The position numbers and the translations under genes are program-made. The notes below the pieces were generated by a model. The model did not search any database and was not told the origin of the DNA. It worked only from the letters and a program-made list of their open reading frames with translations. Below, piece after piece: positions 22,206-31,446 of a stretch of 64,000 bases of DNA (positions are counted from its first letter, which is position 1; the number at the start of each line of letters is the position of its first letter). This stretch comes from Zizania palustris (taxonomy: Eukaryota; Streptophyta; Magnoliopsida; Poales; Poaceae), in NCBI GenBank assembly GCA_019279435.1, contig JAAALK010000287.1, forward strand, positions 64,793,144-64,857,143. Direction: 5' to 3'.

Positions 22206-22858
22206 TTAAAGTCCTTAGACTCTTCTACGGATCCTAACAAGCCGGAGCCTGGAATCCGTAGGTTGGCCACCTACGGCTCTTTTACAGATACTTCGCACCC
22301 GGAGGCTTGAAATTCTGTTTTTGTTTAAAGTCCTTAGACTCTTCTACGGATCCTAACAAGCCGGAGCCTGGAATCCGTAGGTTGGCCACCTACGGCTCTT
22401 TTACAGATACTTCGCACCCGGAGGCTTGAATTTCTGTTTTGTTTAAAGTCCTTAGACTCTTCTACGGATCCTAACAAGCCGGAGCCTGGAATCCGTAGGT
22501 TGGCCACCTACGGCTCTTTTACAGATACTTCGCACCCGGAGGCTTGAATTTCTGTTTTGTTTAAAGTCCTTAGACTCTTCTACGGATCCTAACAAGCCGG
22601 AGCCTGGAATCCGTAGGTTGGCCACCTACGGCTCTTTTACAGATACTTCGCACCCGGAGGCTTGAAATTCTGTTTTGTTTAAAGTCCTTAGACTCTTCTA
22701 CGGATCCTAACAAGCCGGAGCCTGGAATCCGTAGGTTGGCCACCTACGGCTCTTTTACAGATACTTCGCACCCGGAGGCTTGAAATTCTGTTTTGTTTAA
22801 AGTCCTTAGACTCTTCTACGGATCCTAACAAGCCGAAGCCTGGAATCCGTAGGTTGGC
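22206..22858. repeat. Tandem array, 118-119-bp unit, about 5.5 copies
   Basis: Units begin GTCCTTAGACTCTTCTACGG at 22211, 22330, 22448, 22566, 22684 and 22802 and are nearly identical. Each contains CCGTAGGTTGGCCACCTACGG, an inverted repeat able to form a hairpin. The array lies between the converging ends of pol (23044) and the antisense gene (22020). Tandem arrays in the 3' region are known from the Tat lineage and can seed satellites. Confidence 0.95.
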
Positions 22859-23043
22859 GGAGCCACTGAACCAATGGTTCGTAGCAAGCCCCTTGGGTTT
22901 TTCCGAGAAATGCTTGGCTCTTGCTAGCATCACCGACCTCCGAATGCGTCCATCCGGAGGGTTTGATGTTCGAAAGGCAAAACAAATCTCAACCCCTTAG
23001 CTTTATTTATAAAAGGAGTGTTACAAGTGATTACAAGGAAGCC

Positions 23044-26000
23044 TTAAGCATAATATCTCTTAAGGTGCTCCGCATGCCACGCGTGTTTCAACTCTTCTCC
23101 TTCTAAATTAGCTAATTTAAACGAGCCGGGGCGACCTGAGCGTAAGATAACATATGGTCCTTCCCATTTGTTTCCTAGCTTCCCCGGAGCTATTACATTT
23201 CGTAATACTAGATGACCTGGTTTTAACTCAGTTAATTTGACTTTTGGGTCATACCATGTCTTTGTGTGCTCTTGGTACTTCGTCAGGTTGGCGACAGCTC
23301 GAAGCCTTGTTTCTTCCGACAAGTCTATTGAAGCACCTCGATCACCTTCGTCTTCGTGTTGAATTACGCGGAGTGACTCCCCTTTGAGCTCCGTAGGGGT
23401 CATGGCTTCATCTCCGAAGAGCAACCTGAATGGCGTGAAACCGGTTGATCTAGTTTGCGTGGTTCGGATAGACCATAGAATTTTGGGTAGCTCTTCGACC
23501 CATAGGCCCTTGGCCAATCCGACGATTCGGCGATTTAACCCGGAGAGGATATTCCCGTTGGCTCGCTCGACGGCTCCGTTGGACTGCGGATGTCGCACTG
23601 CTGCGAAGCATAGTTTAATGCCCAGTTCTTCACAGAATGTTTGGAAGGTATCAGCTTCGAACTGGGTCCCATTATCCACCGTTAATTCTCTGGGGACTCC
23701 GAACCTGCATATAATACTCTGCCAGAAGAACCTTTGCACATTCTTTGATGTGATGGTTGTTAACGGCTCTGCTTCCACCCATTTTGAGAAGTATTCTATG
23801 GCTACGACCGCAAATTTCAATCCGCCTTTTGCTGGTGGGAAAGGGCCTATGAGGTCCATGCCCCACCTAGCCATCGGCCACACTGGGGCAATAACTTGGA
23901 GTTGAGCTGGCGGGCGATGGCTCCTTCGGCCCATCCATTGGCAGCCTTGGCACGTCCGAACTAGGTCTTCGGCGTCTCTGACGATCGTTGGCCAATAAAA
24001 ACCTTGCCGAAGCGTCTTGCCTGCTAGTGCTCTGGGAGCTAGATGACTTCCACACAGCCCCTCGTGGATGCCTCGAAGGATGTCTTGTCCTTCAGGTTGA
24101 GAGATGCATCGAAGCAGCGGCGAGCATACTCCGGCTTTATATAGTACTTCCCCAATAAGTTTGTAATTCCGAGCTCTCGTTTGCACTCTTCGAGCTTCTT
24201 GGCCTTCCGGAGGGTCATTGCTACCTTGCAACATAGTTATTATTGGAGTTCGCCAATCCGCAGCTTCAATACACATTACTTCTGACGAGGGTACTTGGTC
24301 AGCTGCTGGCTGCTCTAATTCTTCATAGAAAGCGCCCTCCGGGAGGTCTACTGCTCCTGCCGCGGCCTTCGCAAGAATATCTGCAAGTTGGTTTTCTGCT
24401 CGCGGTATACTTCGAACTGTAAACCCTTTGAATGCTGATTCTGCCTTGCGGATTTCTTGAAGGTATTGCGCGAGATGTGGGTTTTTCGCTTGGAAGCTTT
24501 TATCAATGTGTCCCGCGACGACTTGGGAATCTGTCTTGATCATTATCCTTGTAGCTCCGAGTGCTTTAGCCTTTCGGAGGCCTAGCAAGATTCCTTCATA
24601 CTCGGCGACGTTATTAGTGGTTCGAAAGTTAAGCCTTGCAGAGTACATTGCCTTTTGTCCTGACGGTGAGAAGATTACTGCCCCTGCTCCGGCACCTGAT
24701 GCTTGATAGGCCCCGTCGGAGAATATTGTCCAGAAACCGTCGGAGGGTTCTTCCGGAGTCCATACTGCAGATGGAGTCCACTCTGCTACGAAATCTGCTA
24801 TAATTTGAGATTTAACGGCCGTCCTTGCTGTGAAGGAGATTTCGAAGGGTGATAACTCGACTGCCCACTTTCCAACCCTGCCTGTGGAATCTTTGTTTCG
24901 AAGCATATCTCCAAGTGGATACGATGTGGGGACAATAAGGTTATGCGCCAAGAAATAATGCCTTAGCTTTCGCGAGGTCATTACCAAAGCATAAGCAAAC
25001 TTTTCAAGCTCGGAGTATCTGATCTTGGCTCCTGATAATGCTTCCGAGACAAAATAAACTGGGTTTTGTACCAGCTTGTCCTTGAGCTCGACTTCTCGGA
25101 CTAGTACTGCGCTTACTGCTGACCCTGTCGCTGCAAGGTATAAAAGCAATGTTTCCCCTGGAAGAGGAACAGTTAAGGTTGATAATGTTCCAAGGTAGGC
25201 TTTTATCTCTTCGAAGCTCTTTTGGCACTCCGGCGTCCAGCTGAAGCTTTCGGAGCCTTTGAGTGCCTTGAAAATTGGGAGGCTTCGCTCTGCCGATCTG
25301 GACAGGAACCTGCTGAGTGCTGCTAGCCTTCCTGCTAGCTTCTGTACTTGCTTCAAATTTTCAGGTGGGGCCATTCTTTGCAGTGCACTTATTTGCGTTG
25401 GACTGGCTTCGATTCCCCTGCTCGAAACTAAGTACCCTAGCAGCTTCCCTGCTTGTGCCCCGAATATACATTTTTCGGGATTGAGGCGTACTCCACATGT
25501 TCGGAGGCTCTCAAAAGTTTCATCTAAGTCTATGCTATGCTGATGCTTTTGAGCACTTTTTATTACAATATCGTCCATGTAGGCTTCGACATTGCGGCCT
25601 ATCTGATGGCCTAAAGCTTTAGCTATTAAGCGAGAAAAAGTGGCTCCGGCATTTCGTAAACCAAACGGCATTCTTACATAGCAGAATACTCCTGAAGGAG
25701 TTATGAAACTTGTCTTGGCCTCGTCTTCTTTCTTCAGCCATACTTGATGGTACCCGGAGTATGCATCGAGGAAGCTTAATAGTTCGGAGCCGGCTGTGGA
25801 ATCTATTAATTGATCTATTCGGGGCATTGGGTAGGGGTCTCGCGGGCATGCTTTATTTAGTGATGTGAAGTCAATACACATGCGCCATTTGCTGGAATCC
25901 TTCTTCCTTACAAAGACAGGGTTGGCCAACCACTCGGTATGGGCCACTTCCCTGATAATGCCAGCTTTTAACAATTTTTCCACTTCGGCCTTGGCTAAAT

Positions 26001-28467
26001 TTGCTCTTTCTGTTGATAGCTTCCGGAGCCCCTGGCGCACTGGCTTGGCCTTCGGGTTGACGAGCAGACTGTGCTCGATGATGCTTCGGTCGACCCCCGT
26101 GATATCTTCGTCGGTCCAAGCAAACATGTCTAAATTCTTCTTGACGACTTCTTCTAATGAGGCTGTTATCTCCGGAGATAGCCCCTTGCCGAATTTTATT
26201 GGGTATTCTTTGTCGTCTTTTGAAATTATTCTTGTCTCGACATCACCCTCCGGGCTTGGTTTGAGCGAGGATCCCTTCGGGGGGCTCAAGGCTTCTGGTA
26301 CTTCTTCGGCGCTCTCCGCCACATTGTGCACTTGTCGAGGGTCCAATGGCTGCCCGTGGCCATATTCTGTCCTTCTGGCTATAGCTTGGTCTCCTGAAAT
26401 AGTAAGCACTCCACCTTGCGTGGGCATTTTGAGACAAAGGTAGTTGTGATGAGCTATGGCCCCGAATTGGTTTAACATTCCTCGTCCGAAGATAGCATTG
26501 TAGGCGTAGGGGGCATCCACCACGTCGAAAATCACCTCCTCTACTCGGGCCAGCGGCCCCTCTCCGAAGGCAACCTCGAGGCCTATCTGGCCGAGGGCAT
26601 CGAGAGGCGGTCCTGAGAACCCTTGAAGTGGCCGGGCAGCAGGGAGTAGATACTTCCGGGGTATGCACATCTGGTCGAAGGCTTGAACGAAGAGTATATC
26701 TGCGGAGCTCCCACCGTCCACTAGGATCCTCCGAACATCAGCCCCTGCTATATCAGCAGAGATGACTAATGGGTCAGCATGGGGAAACTTCACCCCTGCT
26801 GCATCGCTGGTTGTGAATGAGATGGGTACACGGGACCATTCCGGCATCCCTTCGGCGGAACTTGAAGTCCCAATGTGCCCAACTTCTCGGACGTACTCAC
26901 GGCGCTGTCTTTTGGACATGCTGCTGAGGGTCCCCCCTCCGGAGATGGGTAGGACCACTCTTTTGCCGCGGTCTTGCGGGTCTTCGTGCCTTGGTGGTGG
27001 CATAATACTGGCCACCGGTAGCCGTATAGGGGCTTCGAGGGCACCGGCTCGGGCCACAGTTTGGACAGGCTCCGATCGTGCCGCAGGTGGAACCCGGTCC
27101 GAAGTACCCCTCCTGGTATTTCGGTCAATGTATTCACCCCGAAGGGTTAATATCGTCTTGCAGTCCTTCGTGTCATGGCTTCTATTATCGCCATGCACGC
27201 AGCAAAAATGACTCTGGCGCCTTCCAGGCACCCTTTCTTGAGGTACTGACGGCCCAGCCTTAAAATTTTTTACCTGCTGGAAACTGGCCGGTGCCTTCGA
27301 AGCTGAAGGTGCAATATTTAGCACTTCCGAACGGAAATGCTTTTTTCCTCGCCTATACTCGCTAGGGCGGCTGTCTTGTGGAGGTTGTGGCGGAGCGGTA
27401 GCCTCTGGCTCTCTTTTGACTTCCCGGAGGGTGGGTAGTGCTGCCTCAGCTCGCCGAAGGCATCCTTCTTCTGCCTTGGCATATTGTTCGAAGTATGCCA
27501 TGAGCTGTGCTACGGATGTTACCGGCTTCCGATGGAGTTTGCTGAGGAGGTCGGGGTTCAGCACCCCTTCTCGGGCAGCATCAACTACCGAAGAGGTAGT
27601 AAGGCCCTTGATTTGTGACTTGGTGTGGGCGAAACGTGTAAAGTATTCTCGGAGGGTTTCTCCTTCCCGCTGCTTTACTTGGAACAAACTTCCCGTGGAC
27701 ATCGGGGCCACGAAAGTGCCTTGGAAGTTGCTCACGAACTTCTTTTTGAGTAGTTCCCATGACTTGATCGATCCTGGTTTTAGGGACCAGAACCACCGGA
27801 GAGCCACACCTTCGAGAGCAAGTGGGAAGCATTTTTCCATGGTGCTTCGTACCCCTCCGCTTGCTTCTATAGCTAGGGCGTACGAGCGGGCGAACTCCCC
27901 GGGGTCCGACCCCCCGGAGTACTTGTGCAGCTTCGAGGCCTTGAACTTGGGGTCGAAAGGCACTCTCTGCAGATCAGGGTGCAGTGGAGATTCATTGTCG
28001 AAGGATGCATTCTCGGCCTCTTCCTGGACTTGCATAACTTCTGGGGGGTTGTGGCCTCCATCGTCTGGAGGCCCTCTTGGAGTTTCAGTGGAGGCTTGAG
28101 TGCGGAGTCTGTCGGCGGCTTCCTGCCTCCATCTGGATACCTCCTCCTGAAGCCTGGCTAGCTGCGTAGCCTCGGTCTCGGGAGGGCCTTCGTCTTCGTC
28201 GGAGGGGACTTCAGGGTCTCGGCTTGCTGCGTAGTCGGTTTGAAGCATTGTAGGGGGGGGGAGAGGGCCCCGGGGCGCTCGACGTCCATCGGTTCCGGCA
28301 GGAACCGTTGGATTAGCTGAGGGTCCGGCTCCGTTGGTCCGAGGGGACCTTCGAAGGGGACCTGTAGCCTGACCACGCTTCGGAGGCATGGTTAGTCGAT
28401 GAGGTGTCTTGGAAATGGAAGGCTTCGAACGACTCGGGGGGGTCGAGGGAAGGCCTTCGGGCTGCAC
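23044..28467 (-). CDS. Intact Tat-type Gypsy gag-pol polyprotein (1807 aa)
   Basis: Single open frame from 28467 down to 23044. Gag domain about residues 165-330 (RETLREYFTRFAH type, here EGETLREYFTRFA); a divergent zinc knuckle CCVHGDNRSHDTKDC (423-436); aspartic protease with ILVDGGSSADILF (581-593); reverse transcriptase with FLDAYSGYHQVW and the catalytic YMDD (963-966); RNase H linked to it (about 1085-1195); a second RNase H-like domain starting FSDGAYQASGAGAGAV (1249 on); integrase with its zinc region (CQGCQ at 1506) and catalytic D1538, D1598 and E1634. All key residues are present and there is no stop, so the protein may be active. It would copy the element RNA and integrate the DNA. 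The start could also be at Met27. The stop is about 1 kb from the stop of the antisense gene. Confidence 0.95.
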   Translation of the reverse strand: MQPEGLPSTPPSRSKPSISKTPHRLTMPPKRGQATGPLRRSPRTNGAGPSANPTVPAGTDGRRAPRGPLPPPTMLQTDYAASRDPEVPSDEDEGPPETEATQLARLQEEVSRWRQEAADRLRTQASTETPRGPPDDGGHNPPEVMQVQEEAENASFDNESPLHPDLQRVPFDPKFKASKLHKYSGGSDPGEFARSYALAIEASGGVRSTMEKCFPLALEGVALRWFWSLKPGSIKSWELLKKKFVSNFQGTFVAPMSTGSLFQVKQREGETLREYFTRFAHTKSQIKGLTTSSVVDAAREGVLNPDLLSKLHRKPVTSVAQLMAYFEQYAKAEEGCLRRAEAALPTLREVKREPEATAPPQPPQDSRPSEYRRGKKHFRSEVLNIAPSASKAPASFQQVKNFKAGPSVPQERVPGRRQSHFCCVHGDNRSHDTKDCKTILTLRGEYIDRNTRRGTSDRVPPAARSEPVQTVARAGALEAPIRLPVASIMPPPRHEDPQDRGKRVVLPISGGGTLSSMSKRQRREYVREVGHIGTSSSAEGMPEWSRVPISFTTSDAAGVKFPHADPLVISADIAGADVRRILVDGGSSADILFVQAFDQMCIPRKYLLPAARPLQGFSGPPLDALGQIGLEVAFGEGPLARVEEVIFDVVDAPYAYNAIFGRGMLNQFGAIAHHNYLCLKMPTQGGVLTISGDQAIARRTEYGHGQPLDPRQVHNVAESAEEVPEALSPPKGSSLKPSPEGDVETRIISKDDKEYPIKFGKGLSPEITASLEEVVKKNLDMFAWTDEDITGVDRSIIEHSLLVNPKAKPVRQGLRKLSTERANLAKAEVEKLLKAGIIREVAHTEWLANPVFVRKKDSSKWRMCIDFTSLNKACPRDPYPMPRIDQLIDSTAGSELLSFLDAYSGYHQVWLKKEDEAKTSFITPSGVFCYVRMPFGLRNAGATFSRLIAKALGHQIGRNVEAYMDDIVIKSAQKHQHSIDLDETFESLRTCGVRLNPEKCIFGAQAGKLLGYLVSSRGIEASPTQISALQRMAPPENLKQVQKLAGRLAALSRFLSRSAERSLPIFKALKGSESFSWTPECQKSFEEIKAYLGTLSTLTVPLPGETLLLYLAATGSAVSAVLVREVELKDKLVQNPVYFVSEALSGAKIRYSELEKFAYALVMTSRKLRHYFLAHNLIVPTSYPLGDMLRNKDSTGRVGKWAVELSPFEISFTARTAVKSQIIADFVAEWTPSAVWTPEEPSDGFWTIFSDGAYQASGAGAGAVIFSPSGQKAMYSARLNFRTTNNVAEYEGILLGLRKAKALGATRIMIKTDSQVVAGHIDKSFQAKNPHLAQYLQEIRKAESAFKGFTVRSIPRAENQLADILAKAAAGAVDLPEGAFYEELEQPAADQVPSSEVMCIEAADWRTPIITMLQGSNDPPEGQEARRVQTRARNYKLIGEVLYKAGVCSPLLRCISQPEGQDILRGIHEGLCGSHLAPRALAGKTLRQGFYWPTIVRDAEDLVRTCQGCQWMGRRSHRPPAQLQVIAPVWPMARWGMDLIGPFPPAKGGLKFAVVAIEYFSKWVEAEPLTTITSKNVQRFFWQSIICRFGVPRELTVDNGTQFEADTFQTFCEELGIKLCFAAVRHPQSNGAVERANGNILSGLNRRIVGLAKGLWVEELPKILWSIRTTQTRSTGFTPFRLLFGDEAMTPTELKGESLRVIQHEDEGDRGASIDLSEETRLRAVANLTKYQEHTKTWYDPKVKLTELKPGHLVLRNVIAPGKLGNKWEGPYVILRSGRPGSFKLANLEGEELKHAWHAEHLKRYYA

Positions 28468-28577
28468 TAAGAAGCCCTTAACTGAAGGGTGCGCGGAATC
28501 TCAGGATTCCGAGGCTCCCCCCGTAAGTTTTCTTCAGAGTGCAGTTAGCAGTAGAGAACAAGCTTTTAGAACTTGGA

Positions 28578-28596
28578 TCCCCACGGACGGCGCCAA
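28578..28596 (-). other. Primer binding site of the young Tat element
   Basis: Two bases inside the LTR, the minus strand reads TGGCGCCGTCCGTGGGG. The TGGCGCCGT start fits the class of plant Gypsy primer sites thought to pair with an aspartate-type tRNA; that assignment is from memory. Confidence 0.7.
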
Positions 28597-28597
28597 C

Positions 28598-29081
28598 TGT
28601 TGGTGTAAAAGTTACACCAACAGGTTCTTAGTAGTTAAGAACAAACAAACAAGAGGTTTGTGTCTTTAGGACAAACTTGAGCCTCCGTAAGGATAACAAC
28701 TCAAGAGGTCCGAATGTATGTGTTTGAACCACTGGTTCTGGCCTCTCCTTACAAGGTACAAAGGGGGGTATTTATAGGGAGAAAGGCTAGAGGAATAGAC
28801 CTATTTACCCTTATATTACAAATGACCTTCAGTATTATAAACAAGGTTATACACGGTAAAGTGCTGCAGAGTAGATGGATAAGCAGGGCATCCAATCAGT
28901 CACGTCTTCCTGCTTCGAAGCCTCCTTTCTCCTTTCGGAGGGTCCTCCGAGACTTCGCGTCGTGGCACCCTTCGATCGTGCTGACGTATCTTCGAGCATT
29001 AGTCGACCATCTTCGGGATCTTCTTAGAGCCTTCGGAGGGTTAACCTTTAAGTCGTGGAAATGAAGTAATTTCCCCCAACA
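28598..29081 (-). repeat. 5' LTR of the young Tat element
   Basis: 484 bp direct repeat of 17221-17704 with one mismatch seen. The minus-strand TATA box near 28765-28779 would drive the gag-pol transcript. The primer binding site follows directly at its 28598 end. Confidence 0.95.
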
Positions 29082-29086
29082 ATGGT
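29082..29086. repeat. Target site duplication ATGGT, right
   Basis: Matches 17216-17220. Confidence 0.9.
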
Positions 29087-29416
29087 TGTAAGGACCTTCG
29101 ATTTTTCCAAGTCCTAAGCATGAAAATATTTCTTGTGTATACTACTCTTTTCATTATACAGATCATTTGGAGAGATGTATTCAAGTGGCTACTATTGGGA
29201 GGAAATACTTCATCCTCAGCATCATTCAAGATCTCTATATCAACACTATGTGAAGATAAAAGGAAGCTGAAAGTCCTGAACTATGGAGGTCCTAACAACT
29301 ATCGAGGCTCCGCTACTTCCGCAGTGTTCCAAGACGGAGGGTTCAATAAAGGCTTCGACTCGAAAGAGATTCCCGAAGGGGCACTGCTAGCAAGGAAAGA
29401 ACAATTACCTTCTTTC
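29087..29416. mobile_element. 3' noncoding part of the old Tat element, right of the insertion
   Basis: Sequence continuing from 17220 if the young element is removed. It includes CCGAAGG-rich bits like those in the Tat LTR surroundings but no gene I can support. Confidence 0.5.
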
Positions 29417-29703
29417 TGTTGACTTATACTTTTACCCTTTTAACCCTACCTAGAATACTAAATAGTATCCAATAGGTCGGTTGCAACTAGAGGGTAAAAA
29501 ATTATTTTCCTAATGTATCTTGCCTATAAATACCCCCCTCCTCACCATCTAAGGGGTGTCGAATATTCAGGTATTCAATACACACTTCGAACTGTCTCGA
29601 GCTATTATCCTATTCAGAGGCTTGGAACAGTCCGCAACAAACATTTCGTTTGTTAATCCTTTGAGTTTACTAAAACTTGTTAGTGTAATTCTTTACTCCA
29701 ACA
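29417..29703 (+). repeat. Probable 3' LTR of the old Tat element
   Basis: About 287 bp with TGTTG at the start and CAACA at the end, the same ends as the young Tat LTR, and a TATA box CCTATAAATACCCCC near 29523. It is on the expected side of the old antisense gene. There is no second copy in the window, and the polypurine tract before it is poor, so the limits are tentative. Confidence 0.5.
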
Positions 29704-30199
29704 CCTAGCAAAATATAATAGGATAAACTCGACGATCACACCGATCAACCCGATACTTCAAGAGATCGATACGATGCAGCCTTGAAGAACACACCTAATC
29801 AATGTGGTCGTCGGAGTAGCGAGACTTACCTCTTCACCGGACATTGAGACGATGCAGACCGGTTTTAAGTGTCAAGTCCGATTGAAATTAACCTCAGAAA
29901 CCCAATGGTGGCGATGCGCCAAAAGTAGTAGTTTGTTGTGGTTGATTGTGTGTTCTCTAAACCTAGATAATTAGATATATATTTATATTTTAGAGACTTG
30001 CCGTCTAAGTAATATACATTGTAACTGATTTTGGATCATCCTTATCTTCTCTTTCCTTTATCGACTCCTTCACATCCGATCATATCGTAACAATATAGAC
30101 AAGCTTCTTTGACCATTTTTTACCAAACTCCTTTTGACTCCTATTGACCATGCGCTGTTCTTAGTGGGCCTGAGCTCTACTAAATCTTAGCGTCAACAC
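29704..30199 (-). repeat. Fragment of the Gypsy LTR family at 5839-6902
   Basis: Matches about 6430-6902 along its whole length, for example GGTGGCGATGCGC and GAGACTTGCCGT, and ends GCGTCAACA, the LTR start on minus. Only the U3 half is present here; the rest is cut off at the old Tat LTR. Confidence 0.65.
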
Positions 30200-30502
30200 C
30201 ATGATTAATTTGGGGATATATTTGTCTACGACTTAATCCTCTCTATACTTTTTTCTTTTTTAAAACTACATATTCCTCAAAATAAAATACAAGTTGCTTC
30301 TCACAAAATTCACGAAAAGATCGTTACAAAATTACTCGTTGCATCCCACATATGCTTTGATTTTAAGACAAAATTGTTAAATTACGAGTTAAAGTAAAAT
30401 ATAAAAAATGTTAATAAAAAGTATTATGATATAGTATATAAAAATTAAATAAAATGTATTGAAAAATAAATCTCTTAATTTATAAACGAAGGATAAATAA
30501 TA
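30200..30502. other. AT-rich intergenic DNA
   Basis: I see no gene or repeat structure here. It ends with the left target duplication of the MITE at 30503. Confidence 0.5.
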
Positions 30503-30648
30503 GGGAAAATTACTCACATACCATTATATTTTTCAAGAATTACCTATATGTCATTGTTAGTGACTGTGGCAGCTCCCATTGATCAGTGATACATCGATAA
30601 CATATTAGCAAATTGTGAAAATTATAATGGCACAGAAAAAATTAACCC
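30503..30648. mobile_element. Mutator-type MITE 1 (146 bp)
   Basis: Inverted ends GGGAAAATT at the left and AATTAACCC at the right, flanked by a perfect 9-bp duplication TAAATAATA (30494-30502 and 30649-30657). A 9-bp duplication is typical of the Mutator superfamily. It is non-coding. Confidence 0.65.
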
Positions 30649-30660
30649 TAAATAATAATA

Positions 30661-30981
30661 GGGTTAATTGATTCTGTGCCACCGTTATTTTTCGAAACGC
30701 TAGAAATGCCATTACAATTCCGGTATTTGCTTATATACCATTACTATTTAAAATTCACTCTTTTATGTCATTTGATCAAAAAAATTCATAAAAAAGTAAT
30801 GACATAAAATAGTGAATTGAAAATAGTAATAGCATATAAGTAAATGTTCAGGGTCTACGAGTGAGGCCAAATAGCATAAAATAGTGAATTTGAAATAGTA
30901 ATTTTATAAGAGCAAATACCAAAATTTTAATGATATTTTTTATGTTTCAGAAAATAACCGTGGCACGTAAGCAATTAACCC
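30661..30981. mobile_element. MITE 2 related to MITE 1 (about 321 bp)
   Basis: Long inverted ends: the left starts GGGTTAATTGATTCTGTGCC and the right, read on minus, starts GGGTTAATTGCTTACGTGCC; they stay alike for about 38 bases. Inside are further inverted stretches around TAATGACATAAAATAGTGAA. The flanking duplication is unclear. It lies about 460 bp before the GT17 gene start. Confidence 0.65.
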
Positions 30982-30999
30982 CTAATATAAATACAGTAT

Positions 31000-31446
31000 T
31001 TTCGAAAAAGTCAGGGTTTTAAGATTATGAAATACGAGCTTAACCCTGAGGGAAGATGCCCCTAGCACGGGGACAAAAAAAAGGCCACAGCTACTAGCCA
31101 GCCAAGCCGCGCCCAAACGGCTATAATTAGCCACTTTTCCCCATAATCCTATCGTCCTCGCCAGCCATCACACCACTCTTGCGCTGGCACCCCCCGCTCG
31201 TCCCACGTAATACGAGACACCTCCCCCGGCACGCGGCGACGGACAAGGAGGGCGTGCGCAGTGTAATATCGGAGTTCTTCGAGGGGGGCAGAACGCAAAA
31301 GAGGATAGAAGAGAGGAGCCGGCGGAGGGAGAGACTCTTGGCGCCGGCGGAGGGAAGCGGGGAGATTTGCCTGGCTCGCCGCGCCATTGGAGCCGCGCGT
31401 TTGGGGGACGAGTCCCACCTGCTGATCCTCTGACGTCGCCGCCGCT
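31000..31446 (+). promoter_or_regulatory. Probable promoter and 5' leader of the GT17 gene
   Basis: GC content rises sharply from about 31080 to the ATG at 31447, as in many grass genes. I see no clear TATA box. MITEs lie directly upstream (to 30981). Confidence 0.4.

Larger units (their letters stand above)
17221..29081 (-). mobile_element. Complete young Tat-type Ty3/Gypsy element
   Basis: The element is bounded by two 484-bp direct LTRs (17221-17704 and 28598-29081) and flanked by ATGGT on both sides (17216-17220 and 29082-29086). LTR ends are TGTTG...CAACA. I found a single LTR difference (C at 17595, T at 28972), so the insertion is recent. Internal order on minus: primer site, one intact gag-pol frame, a 118-bp tandem array, then about 4.5 kb that carries a spliced gene on the opposite strand, then the 3' LTR. 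A second RNase H-like domain, the VDGGSSAD protease motif and the extra antisense gene point to the Tat lineage (Retand, Grande, RIRE2 and relatives). It sits in an older relative. Confidence 0.95.

Noticed and set aside
22206..22858. CRISPR-like array
   Set aside because: Units are contiguous and lack unique spacers. This is a tandem array in a plant retrotransposon.
25865..26443. 192-codon plus-strand frame inside the Tat polymerase region
   Set aside because: It is a mirror frame of the conserved RT coding sequence, without splice or promoter signals or relatives that I can see.
27416..28099. 227-codon plus-strand frame opposite Tat gag
   Set aside because: Mirror frame of gag; not kept in the second Tat element, which lacks this part.
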